Numbered from the stretch's first letter, positions 25,139-33,694 are shown. The stretch is DNA of 64,000 nt from Kitasatospora sp. NBC_01266 (GCF_036242395.1 NZ_CP108458.1:5580001-5644000); one strand, 5' to 3'. The notes: generated by a model from the letters alone, not told the origin. A program made the numbers and translations.

Positions 25139-25188
25139 GCGAATTGAACGGATGGAATCATCCGGCGCCCGTTTCTGAAGGGGAAGAC

Positions 25189-25857
25189 GTGAACAAGGCT
25201 CAGCTTGTCGAAGCGGTGGCCGAGCAGCTGGGTGGTCGCAAGGCTGCCGCAGAGGCCGTCGACGCAGTGCTCGACACCATGGTGCGTGCCGTTGTGGCCG
25301 GTGACCGGGTTTCGGTCACCGGTTTCGGCACCTTCGAGAAGGTGGAGCGCTCCGCGCGCTTCGCCCGTAACCCGCAGACCGGTGAGCGGGTCAAGGTCAA
25401 GAAGACCTCGGTGCCCCGCTTCCGTCCCGGTCAGGGCTTCAAGGACCTGGTCAGCGGCAGCAAGAAGCTGCCGAAGGACGGCCCCTCGGTCAAGAAGGCC
25501 CCCAAGGGTTCGCTGACCCCGGGCAAGAGCGGCACCACCGCCGCCGTGAAGCGCGCCGCCACCAAGCGGGCCGCTGCCGCCGCCGAGGCCGCTCCCGCCA
25601 CCAGGAAGACCGCGGCGAAGAAGACCACCACCGCTGCCAAGAAGGCGACCACCGCCACCAAGGCCGCTGCGGCGAAGAAGACCACCACGGCTGCCAAGAA
25701 GGCGACCAGCACCGCCAAGACGACCGCGGCGAAGAAGACCACCACCGCTGCCAAGAAGGCGACCACCGCCACCAAGGCGGCCGCGGCCAAGAAGACCGCT
25801 CCGGCGAAGAAGACCGCCACCCGCAAGACCACGGCCCGCAAGACCGCCGCGAAGTAG
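25189..25857 (+). CDS. hup2: HU-type nucleoid protein with H1-like tail (HupS)
   Basis: HupS/Hup2 is the developmentally regulated, two-domain HU protein of Streptomyces that compacts spore nucleoids. Residues 1-92 are a canonical HU domain (MNKAQLVEAVAEQLGG, DRVSVTGFGTFEKVERSAR, RNPQTGERVKVKKTSVPRF). The remaining 130 residues are a Lys/Ala/Thr tail with AAKK, ATTATKAA and TTTAAKKA repeats, similar to eukaryotic H1 and mycobacterial HupB tails. The total of 222 residues matches HupS rather than the 90-residue HupA. GTG at 25189 follows AGGGGAAGAC. The tail repeats are also nearly repetitive at DNA level and so may vary in length between strains. Confidence 0.95.
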   Translation: MNKAQLVEAVAEQLGGRKAAAEAVDAVLDTMVRAVVAGDRVSVTGFGTFEKVERSARFARNPQTGERVKVKKTSVPRFRPGQGFKDLVSGSKKLPKDGPSVKKAPKGSLTPGKSGTTAAVKRAATKRAAAAAEAAPATRKTAAKKTTTAAKKATTATKAAAAKKTTTAAKKATSTAKTTAAKKTTTAAKKATTATKAAAAKKTAPAKKTATRKTTARKTAAK

Positions 25858-25924
25858 TCGCGGCACGGCGGCCCGGACCTCATCAGGTCCAGGCCCTGGG
25901 CATTCTGATGGTCCGTCAGGACCG

Positions 25925-25980
25925 AGCACAGCCGCGGCGGCCCGCCCTCAGTCATGAGGGCGGGCCGCCGCGGCTGTGCT
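25925..25980. terminator. 26-bp perfect inverted repeat between convergent genes
   Basis: Arms 25925-25950 and 25955-25980 are perfectly complementary over 26 bp around a GTCA loop, one of the longest perfect hairpins in the window. It ends hup2 and the convergent gene at 26000. Confidence 0.85.
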
Positions 25981-25999
25981 GTGTGCGGTTGACGATCGG

Positions 26000-26218
26000 T
26001 CAGTTCCCTGGATCGGGGAAGGTCTGCAGCGTCACGAAGACCACTCGGCGCTGCTCGCCGCTGCCCTCGGTGCGGATCCGCACCCGCTGCCCCGGACGCA
26101 GCAGGAGCAGCCCGCCGGCGTCGAACGCCGCCGCGTCGAAGGGCAGCGGGGTGCCGTCGTCGAGCAGCACGGAGCCGGCCCGGGTGTCGGGATCGAAGGT
26201 GAACGCGGTGGCCTGCAT
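26000..26218 (-). CDS. Small conserved protein, possibly cold-shock/OB-like (72 aa)
   Basis: The 72-residue protein reads MQATAFTFDPDTRAGSVLLD then a Leu/Phe-rich centre, LRPGQRVRIRTEG and VVFVTLQTF at the end. The alternation of short beta strands, the DGTPLPFDAAAFDAGG loop and the ending resemble a degenerate cold-shock/OB fold (GxVxxDDGxxxPFxxxxF...LxxGQRVRxxxxG...VTLxTF), but the RNA-binding aromatic motifs of true Csp are absent. ATG at 26218; a longer frame to 26401 overlaps cofC and is not supported. It ends against the convergent hup2 terminator and lies just downstream of cofC on the same strand. Confidence 0.65.
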   Translation of the reverse strand: MQATAFTFDPDTRAGSVLLDDGTPLPFDAAAFDAGGLLLLRPGQRVRIRTEGSGEQRRVVFVTLQTFPDPGN

Positions 26219-26267
26219 GCCAGCAGCATAGAGCGGGCGGCCCGGACCGGCCGGACAGCGGTCGGTC

Positions 26268-26963
26268 TCAGACCAGCGCCGCCGCCACCGCCCGGGTGTG
26301 CGGGCCGACCCCGAGCGCCAGCGCCTCGGCGAGGTCGGCGGCGGTGTCCACGTCCCGGCGCACCGAGGGCACGTGCGGCAGCGCGAGTTCGAGCGCGCCA
26401 CAGGCCGCGTGCCGTTGCCGGGAGGCGCCGCCGAAGGCCGGGCGCAGCGGTTGCCCGGCGGCGCAGGCCAGCAGCGTGGTGCCGATCCCGGGGGCGTCCG
26501 CCAGGAAGGCGCGCGCCGCGTCCGGCACCGCGGCCAGCACCTCGGCGAGTTCGGCCGGGCGCAGCGCCGGCAGGTCGGCCGAGAGCGCGGCCAGGGGCGC
26601 GCCGGGGCGCAGCCGCCGCGCGTGCGCAGCGCCGTGCGCCAGCGCGGGGTTGAGCCCGTCGGCAGCCTCCCGGATCGGTTCGTCGGTGACCAGCAGGGCG
26701 CCGAGCGCGGCCAGTCGGGCCCCGGCCACCGGGTCCCGGGTGACCACCAGGACCTGGGCCACCGCCGGGCAGCTCAACGCGGCGGCCACGGTGTCCAGTG
26801 CGAAGGCGAGCGCCAGCTCGGGCCGGCGCGCTCCGGCGTACGGGCCGAGCCGACTCTTGGCGCGGGCCAGCGGCTTCACCGGCAGCACCAGGCTCCAGGC
26901 GGCCGACCGGCCCCGCGCGAGGGGGGCAAGGGGGCGTACGGTGTGCTGGGTCATCCGTGACAT
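26268..26963 (-). CDS. cofC: 2-phospho-L-lactate guanylyltransferase
   Basis: CofC (FbiD type) activates 2-phospholactate or phosphoenolpyruvate with GTP for coenzyme F420 synthesis. The 231-residue protein has the nucleotidyltransferase start SLVLPVKPLARAKSRLG, VLVVTRD, the metal-binding LAALSADLPALRP and the C-terminal VPSVRRDVDTAADLAEAL, all typical. Two ATGs (26963 and 26954) are possible; neither has a good ribosome site. It stands alone without the other F420 genes, as in other streptomycetes, and is divergent from plsC. A terminator is not obvious. Confidence 0.85.
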   Translation of the reverse strand: MSRMTQHTVRPLAPLARGRSAAWSLVLPVKPLARAKSRLGPYAGARRPELALAFALDTVAAALSCPAVAQVLVVTRDPVAGARLAALGALLVTDEPIREAADGLNPALAHGAAHARRLRPGAPLAALSADLPALRPAELAEVLAAVPDAARAFLADAPGIGTTLLACAAGQPLRPAFGGASRQRHAACGALELALPHVPSVRRDVDTAADLAEALALGVGPHTRAVAAALV

Positions 26964-27188
26964 TCTCGCGTCGGTCCGTCAGGCTCCGCCAGAGCGCCCC
27001 CCGGCGCCGGCGTGCGATTGGTCACTCGGCGCGGACCCGCACCCGGCCCTGCTCGACATGGCCGTTCGACCCGGCGAGGATGACCAGGGTTTCCCGGACC
27101 CGTCAGTTCGGGGACGCCCGGATGCGATCATGCGATGGATTTCTGTCGCGGCACCCCAGGTGCCGCGCGACACGATGGAGGACCTGGG

Positions 27189-28022
27189 GTGGCCCGCCGC
27201 TCGTACGCCAGTTTCGGCAACGCCGACTACGGAATCTGGTACCGCTTCGCCGCGGTCCTGGTGAAGCCGGTGACGACCGCACTGGTGAAGCCCGAGTGGC
27301 GCGGCTGGGAGAACTTCCCCGAGGAGGGCGGCTTCCTGACGGTGGTGAACCACAACTCGGTGATCGACCCGGTGGTCTACGCCCACTTCCAGTACAACAG
27401 CGGCCGTCCGCCGCGGATACTGGGCAAGTCCTCCCTCTTCAAGGTGCCGTTCATCGGGTTCATGCTGCGCAAGACCGGTCAGATCCCGGTCTACCGCGAC
27501 TCCACCGACGCCGCGCAGGCCTTCCGGGCCGCGATCTCGGCGATCGACAACGGCCAGGTGGTGCAGTTCTATCCGGAGGGCACCATCACCCGGGACCCGC
27601 AGCTGTGGCCGATGACCGGCAAGAGCGGTGCCGCCCGGGTGGCGCTGATGACCGGCGCGCCGGTGATCCCGGTGGCGCACTGGGGCGCGCACGAGATCGT
27701 CCCGCCGTACGGCAAGGGGCTGGGCGGGCGCCCGGCCAAGGTCAGCCTCTTCCCACGGAAGAAGGTGGTGGTCGCGGCCGGACCGCCGGTGGACCTGAGC
27801 CGCTTCCAGGGCAAGGAGTTGACCAGCCAGGTGCTGCGCGAGGCGACCGGGGAGATCATGGACGCGATCACCGCCGTGCTGGCGGAGATCCGCGGTGAGC
27901 AGCCGCCCGCCGAGCGCTTCGACCTGCGCCAGGCCGCCCGGAAGAAGAACGCCGAGCGGGGCGCGGCGAACGAGGAAGCGGCCGTCGAGGCCGCCGAGCG
28001 TGACGAGGAGAGCGACCGATGA
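27189..28022 (+). CDS. plsC: 1-acyl-sn-glycerol-3-phosphate acyltransferase
   Basis: This is a PlsC-family membrane-associated acyltransferase that makes phosphatidic acid. The 277-residue protein carries the catalytic HX4D box as NHNSVIDP near residue 53, the glycerol-phosphate-binding YPEGTITRDP near 130 and VIPVAHWGAHEI. The C-terminal 40 residues are charged (Lys/Glu/Ala) and probably disordered. GGAGG sits 7 bases before the GTG at 27189. Its stop overlaps the gpsA start (ATGA), coupling acyltransfer to supply of glycerol-3-phosphate. Confidence 0.92.
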   Translation: MARRSYASFGNADYGIWYRFAAVLVKPVTTALVKPEWRGWENFPEEGGFLTVVNHNSVIDPVVYAHFQYNSGRPPRILGKSSLFKVPFIGFMLRKTGQIPVYRDSTDAAQAFRAAISAIDNGQVVQFYPEGTITRDPQLWPMTGKSGAARVALMTGAPVIPVAHWGAHEIVPPYGKGLGGRPAKVSLFPRKKVVVAAGPPVDLSRFQGKELTSQVLREATGEIMDAITAVLAEIRGEQPPAERFDLRQAARKKNAERGAANEEAAVEAAERDEESDR

Positions 28023-29017
28023 CCCGCTGCGCCGTTTTCGGGACCGGCTCCTGGGGCACCCCGTTCGCGATGATCCTGGCCGACGCCGGCTGCGAGGTCG
28101 CGCTCTGGGGCCGTCGCAAGGAACTGGTCGACAGCATCGCGGCCACCCGCACCAACCCCGAGTACCTGCCGGGCCTGGTGCTGCCGGACGCCGTGGTCCC
28201 CACCACCGACCCGGCCGCCGCGCTGGCCGGCGCCGACTTCGCGGTGCTCGCCGTGCCCTCCCAGACGCTGCGCGAGAACCTGGCGGCCTGGAAGCCGCTG
28301 ATCGGCCCGCAGACCGTGCTGGTGAGCCTGATGAAGGGCATCGAGCTCGGCACCACCAAGCGGATGACCGAGGTGATCCGCGAGGTGGCCGGGGTCGGTC
28401 CGGAGCGGGTCGCGGTGGTCAGCGGACCCAACCTGGCTCCCGAGATCGCCAAGCGGCAGCCGGCCGCCAGCGTGGTCGCCTGCGCGGACGAGGAGGTCGC
28501 CCGGCGCTTCCAGCAGGCTTGCCACACACCGTACTTCCGCCCGTACACCAACACCGACGTGATCGGCTGCGAGCTGGGCGGCGCGGTGAAGAACGTGATC
28601 GGCCTGGCGGTCGGGATGGCCGACGGGATGGGCCTGGGCGACAACACCAAGGCCACCCTGATGACCCGAGGGCTGGCCGAGATCACCCGGCTCGGCGAGC
28701 GGCTGGGCGCCGATCCGCACACCTTCGCGGGCCTGGCGGGGATGGGCGACCTGGTGGCCACCTGCTCCTCGCCGCTCTCCCGCAACCACACCTTCGGCTT
28801 CAACCTGGGCAAGGGCATGACCCTGGAGCAGGTGATCGCGGCCACCAAGCAGACCGCCGAGGGCGTCAAGTCCTGCGAGTCGGTGCTGGACCTGGCCCGG
28901 CGCAACGGCGTCGACATGCCGATCGTCGCGGCGGTGGTCGACGTGGTGCACAACGGGCGGCCCACCCAGGAGGTACTGAAGGACCTGATGGGCCGCTCGG
29001 CGAAGCGGGAGCGCTGA
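28019..29017 (+). CDS. gpsA: NAD(P)H-dependent glycerol-3-phosphate dehydrogenase
   Basis: GpsA reduces dihydroxyacetone phosphate to sn-glycerol-3-phosphate for phospholipid synthesis. The 332-residue protein has the N-terminal Rossmann motif GTGSWGTPFAMILADAG, VSLMKGIELGT, SGPNLAPEIA, the catalytic Lys in LGGAVKNVIGLAVG and GMGDLVATCSSPLSRN. The ATG overlaps the plsC stop by 4 bases, so the pair forms a phospholipid-synthesis operon. ddl starts 70 bases later and may belong to the same transcript. Confidence 0.96.
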   Translation: MTRCAVFGTGSWGTPFAMILADAGCEVALWGRRKELVDSIAATRTNPEYLPGLVLPDAVVPTTDPAAALAGADFAVLAVPSQTLRENLAAWKPLIGPQTVLVSLMKGIELGTTKRMTEVIREVAGVGPERVAVVSGPNLAPEIAKRQPAASVVACADEEVARRFQQACHTPYFRPYTNTDVIGCELGGAVKNVIGLAVGMADGMGLGDNTKATLMTRGLAEITRLGERLGADPHTFAGLAGMGDLVATCSSPLSRNHTFGFNLGKGMTLEQVIAATKQTAEGVKSCESVLDLARRNGVDMPIVAAVVDVVHNGRPTQEVLKDLMGRSAKRER

Positions 29018-29087
29018 CCGGGCGCAGGACGGGCGGAGCGGCGCTGACCGGGAACTGAAACGTCCGCACGGTAGTCTCACTTTCGAT

Positions 29088-30230
29088 ATGAGCATCGAAT
29101 CGACCTCCCCGAACCAGGCGGCGAAGCCGCGAGTCGCGATCGTCTTCGGCGGTCGCTCCTCCGAGCACGGCGTCTCGGTGGTCACCGCCGCCAGCGTGCT
29201 GCGGTCCATCGACCGGACCAAGTACGAGGTGCTGCCGATCGGCATCACCCAGCAGGGCCGTTGGGCGCTGGTCGCCGACGAGCCCGCCCGGATGGCGATC
29301 AGCGACGGGCGGATGCCCGACGTCGACCAGATCGCCGAGTCCACCGAGGGCCAGCTGACGCTGCCGGCCAGCCCGGTCAGCCGCGAGGTGGTCTGGAGCG
29401 AGCCCGGCGCCACGCCCAAGCTGCTCGGCGAGGTCGACGTGGTGCTGCCGCTGCTGCACGGCCCCTGGGGCGAGGACGGCACGCTGCAGGGCCTGTTGGA
29501 GCTCTCCGGGGTGCCCTACGTCGGCTCCGGCGTGCTGGCCAGCTCGGTCGGCATGGACAAGGAGTACACCAAGCGGGTGCTGGAGTCCTTCGGGCTCGGC
29601 GTCGGCCCGTACACCGTGATCCGGCCGCGCGACTGGGAGAGCGAGACCGGGCGCGCCGCCGCCCGGGAGCGGGTCGGGCAGCTGGGCCTGCCGGTCTTCG
29701 TCAAGCCCTGCCGGGCCGGCTCCAGCATCGGGATCACCAAGGTCAAGGACGCGACCGAGCTCGACGCGGCGATCGAGGAGGCCCGCCGGCACGACCCGAA
29801 GGTGATCGTCGAGGCGATGCTGGAGGGCCGCGAGCTCGAGTGCGCGGTGCTGGAGTTCGAGGACGGCCCGCGGGCGAGCGTGCCGGCCGAGGTGCTGGTC
29901 GGCGAGGGCTACGAGTTCTACGACTTCGAGGCCAAGTACATCGACTCCTCCGAGGTGCAGATCCCGGCCCGGCTGACCGAGCAGGAGACCGCCGCGATCC
30001 GCCGGCACGCGGTCGAGGCCTTCGAGGCGCTCGCCTGCGAGGGCCTGGCCCGGGTGGACTTCTTCCTGCTCACCGACGGCCGCTGGGTGGTCAACGAGAT
30101 CAACACGCTGCCCGGCTTCACCCCGATCTCGGCCTACCCGAAGATGTGGGAGGCCACCGGCGTGCCCTACGCGGAGCTGATCGACCGGCTGCTGCAGGCC
30201 GCCCTGCGCCGCTCCACCGGGCTGCGCTGA
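29088..30230 (+). CDS. ddl: D-alanine--D-alanine ligase
   Basis: Ddl makes the D-Ala-D-Ala dipeptide of peptidoglycan in an ATP-grasp reaction. The 380-residue protein has IVFGGRSSEHGVSV, PLLHGPWGEDGTLQG, PYVGSGVLASSVGMDKEYTK, VKPCRAGSSIGI and the metal-binding FLLTDGRWVVNEINTLPGFT. In D-Ala-D-Lac ligases the Tyr of the EYTK-type motif is changed; here YTK is kept, which favours a normal D-Ala-D-Ala enzyme. The ATG at 29088 has no clear ribosome site and may be expressed from a short leader. A perfect terminator follows. Confidence 0.95.
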   Translation: MSIESTSPNQAAKPRVAIVFGGRSSEHGVSVVTAASVLRSIDRTKYEVLPIGITQQGRWALVADEPARMAISDGRMPDVDQIAESTEGQLTLPASPVSREVVWSEPGATPKLLGEVDVVLPLLHGPWGEDGTLQGLLELSGVPYVGSGVLASSVGMDKEYTKRVLESFGLGVGPYTVIRPRDWESETGRAAARERVGQLGLPVFVKPCRAGSSIGITKVKDATELDAAIEEARRHDPKVIVEAMLEGRELECAVLEFEDGPRASVPAEVLVGEGYEFYDFEAKYIDSSEVQIPARLTEQETAAIRRHAVEAFEALACEGLARVDFFLLTDGRWVVNEINTLPGFTPISAYPKMWEATGVPYAELIDRLLQAALRRSTGLR

Positions 30231-30246
30231 CCTGCCGTCCGACACG

Positions 30247-30285
30247 CCGCGGCGCCGCCCCCGAGGACCGGGGGCGGCGCCGCGG
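30247..30285. terminator. Hairpin between ddl and the Lrp-domain gene
   Basis: A 16-bp perfect stem (30247-30262 with 30270-30285) and a 7-base loop between convergent genes; bidirectional. Confidence 0.85.
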
Positions 30286-30307
30286 TGTTGCGGGCGGCGG
30301 TGTGTCG

Positions 30308-30541
30308 CTACAGATGGACCACCGGACAGGTCAGTGTCCGGGTGATGCCCTCGACCTGCTGGATCTGTGCCACTACCAGCCGTCCCAGGTCATCGACCGT
30401 GCCGGCCTCGGCCCGCACGATCACGTCGTAGGGACCGGTGACGTCCTCGGCCTGGAGGACCCCCTCGATCTTGCTGATGGCCTCGGCCACGGCAGTGGCC
30501 TTGCCCACTTCGGTCTGGATCAGGATGTATGCCTGTACCAC
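30308..30541 (-). CDS. Stand-alone Lrp/AsnC ligand-binding (RAM) domain protein
   Basis: The 77-residue protein consists only of the RAM effector domain of Lrp/AsnC regulators (VQAYILIQTEVGKA, IEGVLQAEDVTGPYDVIVRAEA, VEGITRTLTCPVVHL), without a DNA-binding HTH. Such stand-alone domains form dimers or octamers that bind small molecules, typically amino acids, and may modulate full-length Lrp proteins. GGGAGG lies 6 bases before the GTG at 30541. It sits between ddl and thiL, divergent from thiL, and no HTH-bearing Lrp gene is present in the window. Confidence 0.9.
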   Translation of the reverse strand: MVQAYILIQTEVGKATAVAEAISKIEGVLQAEDVTGPYDVIVRAEAGTVDDLGRLVVAQIQQVEGITRTLTCPVVHL

Positions 30542-30755
30542 GGAGGACCTCCCGGCGGCTCGGGGTGGCGGAGCGGGGACAAGGAACGCGGCCCGCGCGG
30601 AATCTGGTGGGGGCGGGCACGCGGCAACGACTGGTGGATCACCACGCTACCGCGCACCGGGCCCGGGAGGGGAGACCTCGCGCGGGCCGGTGGGCGTTAC
30701 GCTTCGCGCGGGGCGCGCACCGCGTGCCCGGGAGCTGACGCGGAGAGGACGGCAC

Positions 30756-31724
30756 ATGCAGGGGACCGTGGGCGAGCTCGGCGAGTTCGGACTCATCAGG
30801 GAGCTCACCGCCCGGCTGCCGCTCACCCCGGCGGTGGAACTCGGCCCGGGTGACGACGCGGCCGTGGTCCGGGCCCCGGACCAGCGGGTGGTGGCCACCA
30901 CCGACGTGCTGATCGAGGGCCGGCACTTCCGCCGTGACTGGTCCACCGCCTACGACGTGGGCCGCAAGTCCGCCGCGCAGAACCTCGCCGACATCGCCGC
31001 GATGGGCGCGGTGCCCACCGCGATACTGCTCGGCCTGGTGGTGCCCGCCGACCTGCCGACCACCTGGGCGACCGAGCTGATGGACGGTCTGCGCGACGAG
31101 TGCCAGGTGGCCGGGGCGGGGGTGGTCGGCGGTGACGTGGTGCGCGGCGAGACCATCACGCTGGCCATCACCGCGCTCGGCGACCTGCAGGGCCGCGAGC
31201 CGGTGAAGCGCTCCGGCGCGCAGCCGGGCGACGTGGTCGCGGTGACCGGCTGGCTGGGCTGGTCGGCGGCGGGGCTGACCGTGCTCTCCCGCGGCTTCCG
31301 CTCGCCGCGCGCCTTCGTCGAGGCGCACCGGCGGCCCGAACCGCCGTACCACGCGGGCCCGGCGGCGGCCGAGCTGGGCGCCACCGCGATGATCGACGTG
31401 AGCGACGGGCTGGTCGCCGACCTCGGCCATGTCGCCGCCGCCAGCGCGATGGACATCGACCTGCACGCGGCCGACTTCGACGTCCCGGCGCAGATGGCCG
31501 ACATCGGGCAGGCGGTCGGGGTGGACCCGCTGGTCTGGGTGCTCTCCGGCGGCGAGGACCACGCGATCGCGGCGACCTTCCCGTCCGGCGTCCAACTGCC
31601 GGCCCGCTGGCGGGTGGTAGGCGAGGTCGTCGGAGCGGCCAAGCCCGGGCGCACCGGCCGGGTCACCGTGGACGGCGCGCCCTGGGACCGGACGGCCGGC
31701 TGGGACCACTTCGCCGCCGAATGA
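30756..31724 (+). CDS. thiL: Thiamine-monophosphate kinase
   Basis: ThiL phosphorylates thiamine monophosphate to the active diphosphate. The 322-residue PurM-like protein has GPGDDAAVV, the TDVLIEGRHFRRDW metal loop, KSAAQNLADIAAMGA, VVGGDVVRGETI, MIDVSDGLVADLGHVA and a final GGEDHAIAATF. The ATG at 30756 follows GAGAGGACGGCAC. No TPP riboswitch is visible in the 214-base upstream gap, so regulation differs from the biosynthetic thi genes. pfkA and thiD follow on the same strand. Confidence 0.95.
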   Translation: MQGTVGELGEFGLIRELTARLPLTPAVELGPGDDAAVVRAPDQRVVATTDVLIEGRHFRRDWSTAYDVGRKSAAQNLADIAAMGAVPTAILLGLVVPADLPTTWATELMDGLRDECQVAGAGVVGGDVVRGETITLAITALGDLQGREPVKRSGAQPGDVVAVTGWLGWSAAGLTVLSRGFRSPRAFVEAHRRPEPPYHAGPAAAELGATAMIDVSDGLVADLGHVAAASAMDIDLHAADFDVPAQMADIGQAVGVDPLVWVLSGGEDHAIAATFPSGVQLPARWRVVGEVVGAAKPGRTGRVTVDGAPWDRTAGWDHFAAE

Positions 31725-31787
31725 GGCAGCCGAACGAGTGAGTGTTGGACACCGGGAGGGGCGACGGCCACCACGTAGGCTGCCCGC

Positions 31788-32813
31788 ATGCGTATCGGTG
31801 TCCTGACCAGTGGCGGCGACTGCCCCGGGCTCAACGCGGTGATCCGCTCGGTGGTGCACCGGGGTCTGGACGTGCACGGTGACGAGATCGTCGGCATCGA
31901 GGACGGCTTCCTCGGCCTGATCGAGGGCCGGGCCCGAGTGGTCGGCCATGACGACGTGACCGGCCTGCTCACCCTCGGCGGCACCGTCCTCGGCTCGGCC
32001 CGGGTGCGCCGGGAGCGGATCGAGTGGGCGGTGCGCAACGCCCCGGAGCTCGCCGCCAACCTCGGCATCGACGCGCTGATCGCGATCGGCGGCGAGGGCA
32101 CGCTGACCGCCGCCAAGATGTTCAGCGACGCCGGACTGCCGGTGGTCGGGGTGCCCAAGACGATCGACAACGACATCGAAGCCACCGACGTCACCTTCGG
32201 CTTCGACACCGCCGTGCACGTGGCCACCGAGGCGATCGACCGGCTGAAGACCACCGCCGAATCCCACCAGCGGGTCCTGGTCGTGGAGTTGATGGGTCGT
32301 CACACCGGCTGGATCACGCTCACCGCGGGCATGGCCGGCGGCGCGCACGGCATCCTGATCCCGGAGAAGCCCTTCGACATCGAGGCGGTGGCCCGGATGA
32401 TCGAGGAGCGCTTCTCGCGCGGCAAGAAGTTCGCCATCATCGCGGTGGCCGAGGGCGCCGAGCCGATGCCCGGCACGCTGCGCTTCGACCACGGCGGGGT
32501 CGACCAGTTCGGCCACCGCACCTTCGGCGGGATCGGCACCCGGCTGGCCCACGAGCTGGAGGACCTGCTCGGCAAGGAGGCCCGCCCGGTGATCCTCGGC
32601 CACACCCAGCGCGGCGGCACCCCCACCGCCCGGGACCGGGTGCTCGCCACCCGGTTCGGCTGGCACGCGGTGGAGGCCGTCCACCAGGGCGCCTTCGGGC
32701 ACTTCACCGCGCTGCGCGGCACCGAGATCCGGCTGGTCCCGGTGGCCGAGGCGGTCACCCGGCTGAAGACCGTTCCGCAGGACCGCTGGGTGGAGTCGGA
32801 AGCGGTGCTCTGA
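31788..32813 (+). CDS. pfkA: ATP-dependent 6-phosphofructokinase (group III)
   Basis: This enzyme phosphorylates fructose 6-phosphate in glycolysis. The 341-residue protein starts MRIGVLTSGGDCPGLNAVIR and has IAIGGEGTLTAA and PKTIDNDIEATDVTFGF. Counting from the ATG, position 104 is Gly and 124 is Lys. In this group Gly104 marks ATP users and Asp104 the PPi-dependent enzymes, while Lys124 is retained, so I call it ATP-dependent, as known for S. coelicolor. MGRHTGWIT and the C-terminal GHTQRGGTPTARDR complete the site. Its position between thiL and thiD separates two thiamine-related genes. Confidence 0.93.
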   Translation: MRIGVLTSGGDCPGLNAVIRSVVHRGLDVHGDEIVGIEDGFLGLIEGRARVVGHDDVTGLLTLGGTVLGSARVRRERIEWAVRNAPELAANLGIDALIAIGGEGTLTAAKMFSDAGLPVVGVPKTIDNDIEATDVTFGFDTAVHVATEAIDRLKTTAESHQRVLVVELMGRHTGWITLTAGMAGGAHGILIPEKPFDIEAVARMIEERFSRGKKFAIIAVAEGAEPMPGTLRFDHGGVDQFGHRTFGGIGTRLAHELEDLLGKEARPVILGHTQRGGTPTARDRVLATRFGWHAVEAVHQGAFGHFTALRGTEIRLVPVAEAVTRLKTVPQDRWVESEAVL

Positions 32814-32872
32814 CCGGGTCGGTGCTCTGACCGGCGGCGGTGCCGCGCGGGCCGCCGGGTAGGTTGGGGCCC

Positions 32873-33685
32873 ATGTCCGTTGAACCCTCCGTTGCAGCCC
32901 CGCCGCGCGTCCTGACCATCGCCGGTTCCGACTCCGGCGGCGGCGCCGGTATCCAGGCCGACCTGAAGACCATGCTGGCCCTCGGCACGCACGGGATGAG
33001 TGTGATCACCGCCGTCACCGCGCAGAACTCGCTCGGCGTCCAGGGTTACTGGGAGCTGCCCGCCGAGGCGGTCCGGGCGCAGTTCCGCAGTGTGGTGGAC
33101 GACATCGGGGTGCAGGCCGTGAAGACCGGCATGCTGGCCTCGATCGAGCTGGTGGAGACCGTCGCCGAACTGCTCGCCGGCCTCGACGCGCCGATCGTGG
33201 TGGACCCGGTCGGGGTCTCCAAGCACGGCGACGCGCTGCTCGCGGCCGAGGCGGTCGCCACGCTGCGCGAGCGGCTGCTGCCACTGGCCACGCTGGCCAC
33301 CCCGAACCTGCACGAAGTGGCGCAGCTCACCGGGATCACCGTGCTGGAGCAGGGCGAGATGCGCCCGGCCGCCGACGCGCTGCTGGCGTTCGGCCCGCGC
33401 TGGGTGCTGGTCAAGGGCGGGCACCTGGCCGGCGAGGCCGCGGACCTGCTGGCCGGACAGGACGGTGAGGAGTACTGGTTCCGCGCACCGCGCTACGACA
33501 ACCGGCACACCCACGGCACCGGCTGCACGCTGGCCAGCGCGATCGCCGCGGAGCTGGCCAAGGGCCGGGAGCTGCCGGCGGCGGTCGGCGCGGCCAAGGA
33601 GTACGTCACCGGGGCGATCCGGGCCGGCTTCCCGCTGGGTGCGGGCATCGGGCCGGTCGACCACGGCTGGCGGCTGCGCGGCTGA
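32873..33685 (+). CDS. thiD: Hydroxymethylpyrimidine/phosphomethylpyrimidine kinase
   Basis: ThiD phosphorylates HMP and HMP-phosphate for thiamine synthesis. The 270-residue ribokinase-fold protein has VLTIAGSDSGGGAGIQADLKT near the N-terminus (split by the P-loop-like glycines), TAVTAQNSLGV, VVDPVGVSKHGD, LVKGGHLAGEA and the catalytic DNRHTHGTGCTLASAIAAELA. The ATG at 32873 is chosen over an in-frame GTG-less extension to 32840 because it places the first strand correctly. It stands alone from the other thi genes apart from thiL and is followed by a perfect hairpin. Confidence 0.95.
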   Translation: MSVEPSVAAPPRVLTIAGSDSGGGAGIQADLKTMLALGTHGMSVITAVTAQNSLGVQGYWELPAEAVRAQFRSVVDDIGVQAVKTGMLASIELVETVAELLAGLDAPIVVDPVGVSKHGDALLAAEAVATLRERLLPLATLATPNLHEVAQLTGITVLEQGEMRPAADALLAFGPRWVLVKGGHLAGEAADLLAGQDGEEYWFRAPRYDNRHTHGTGCTLASAIAAELAKGRELPAAVGAAKEYVTGAIRAGFPLGAGIGPVDHGWRLRG

Positions 33686-33694
33686 GAATGCGCC

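Noticed and set aside
30542..30755. Possible TPP riboswitch upstream of thiL
   Set aside because: The 214-base gap has none of the conserved TPP-aptamer core (no CUGAGA paired with the second motif) that I can find.
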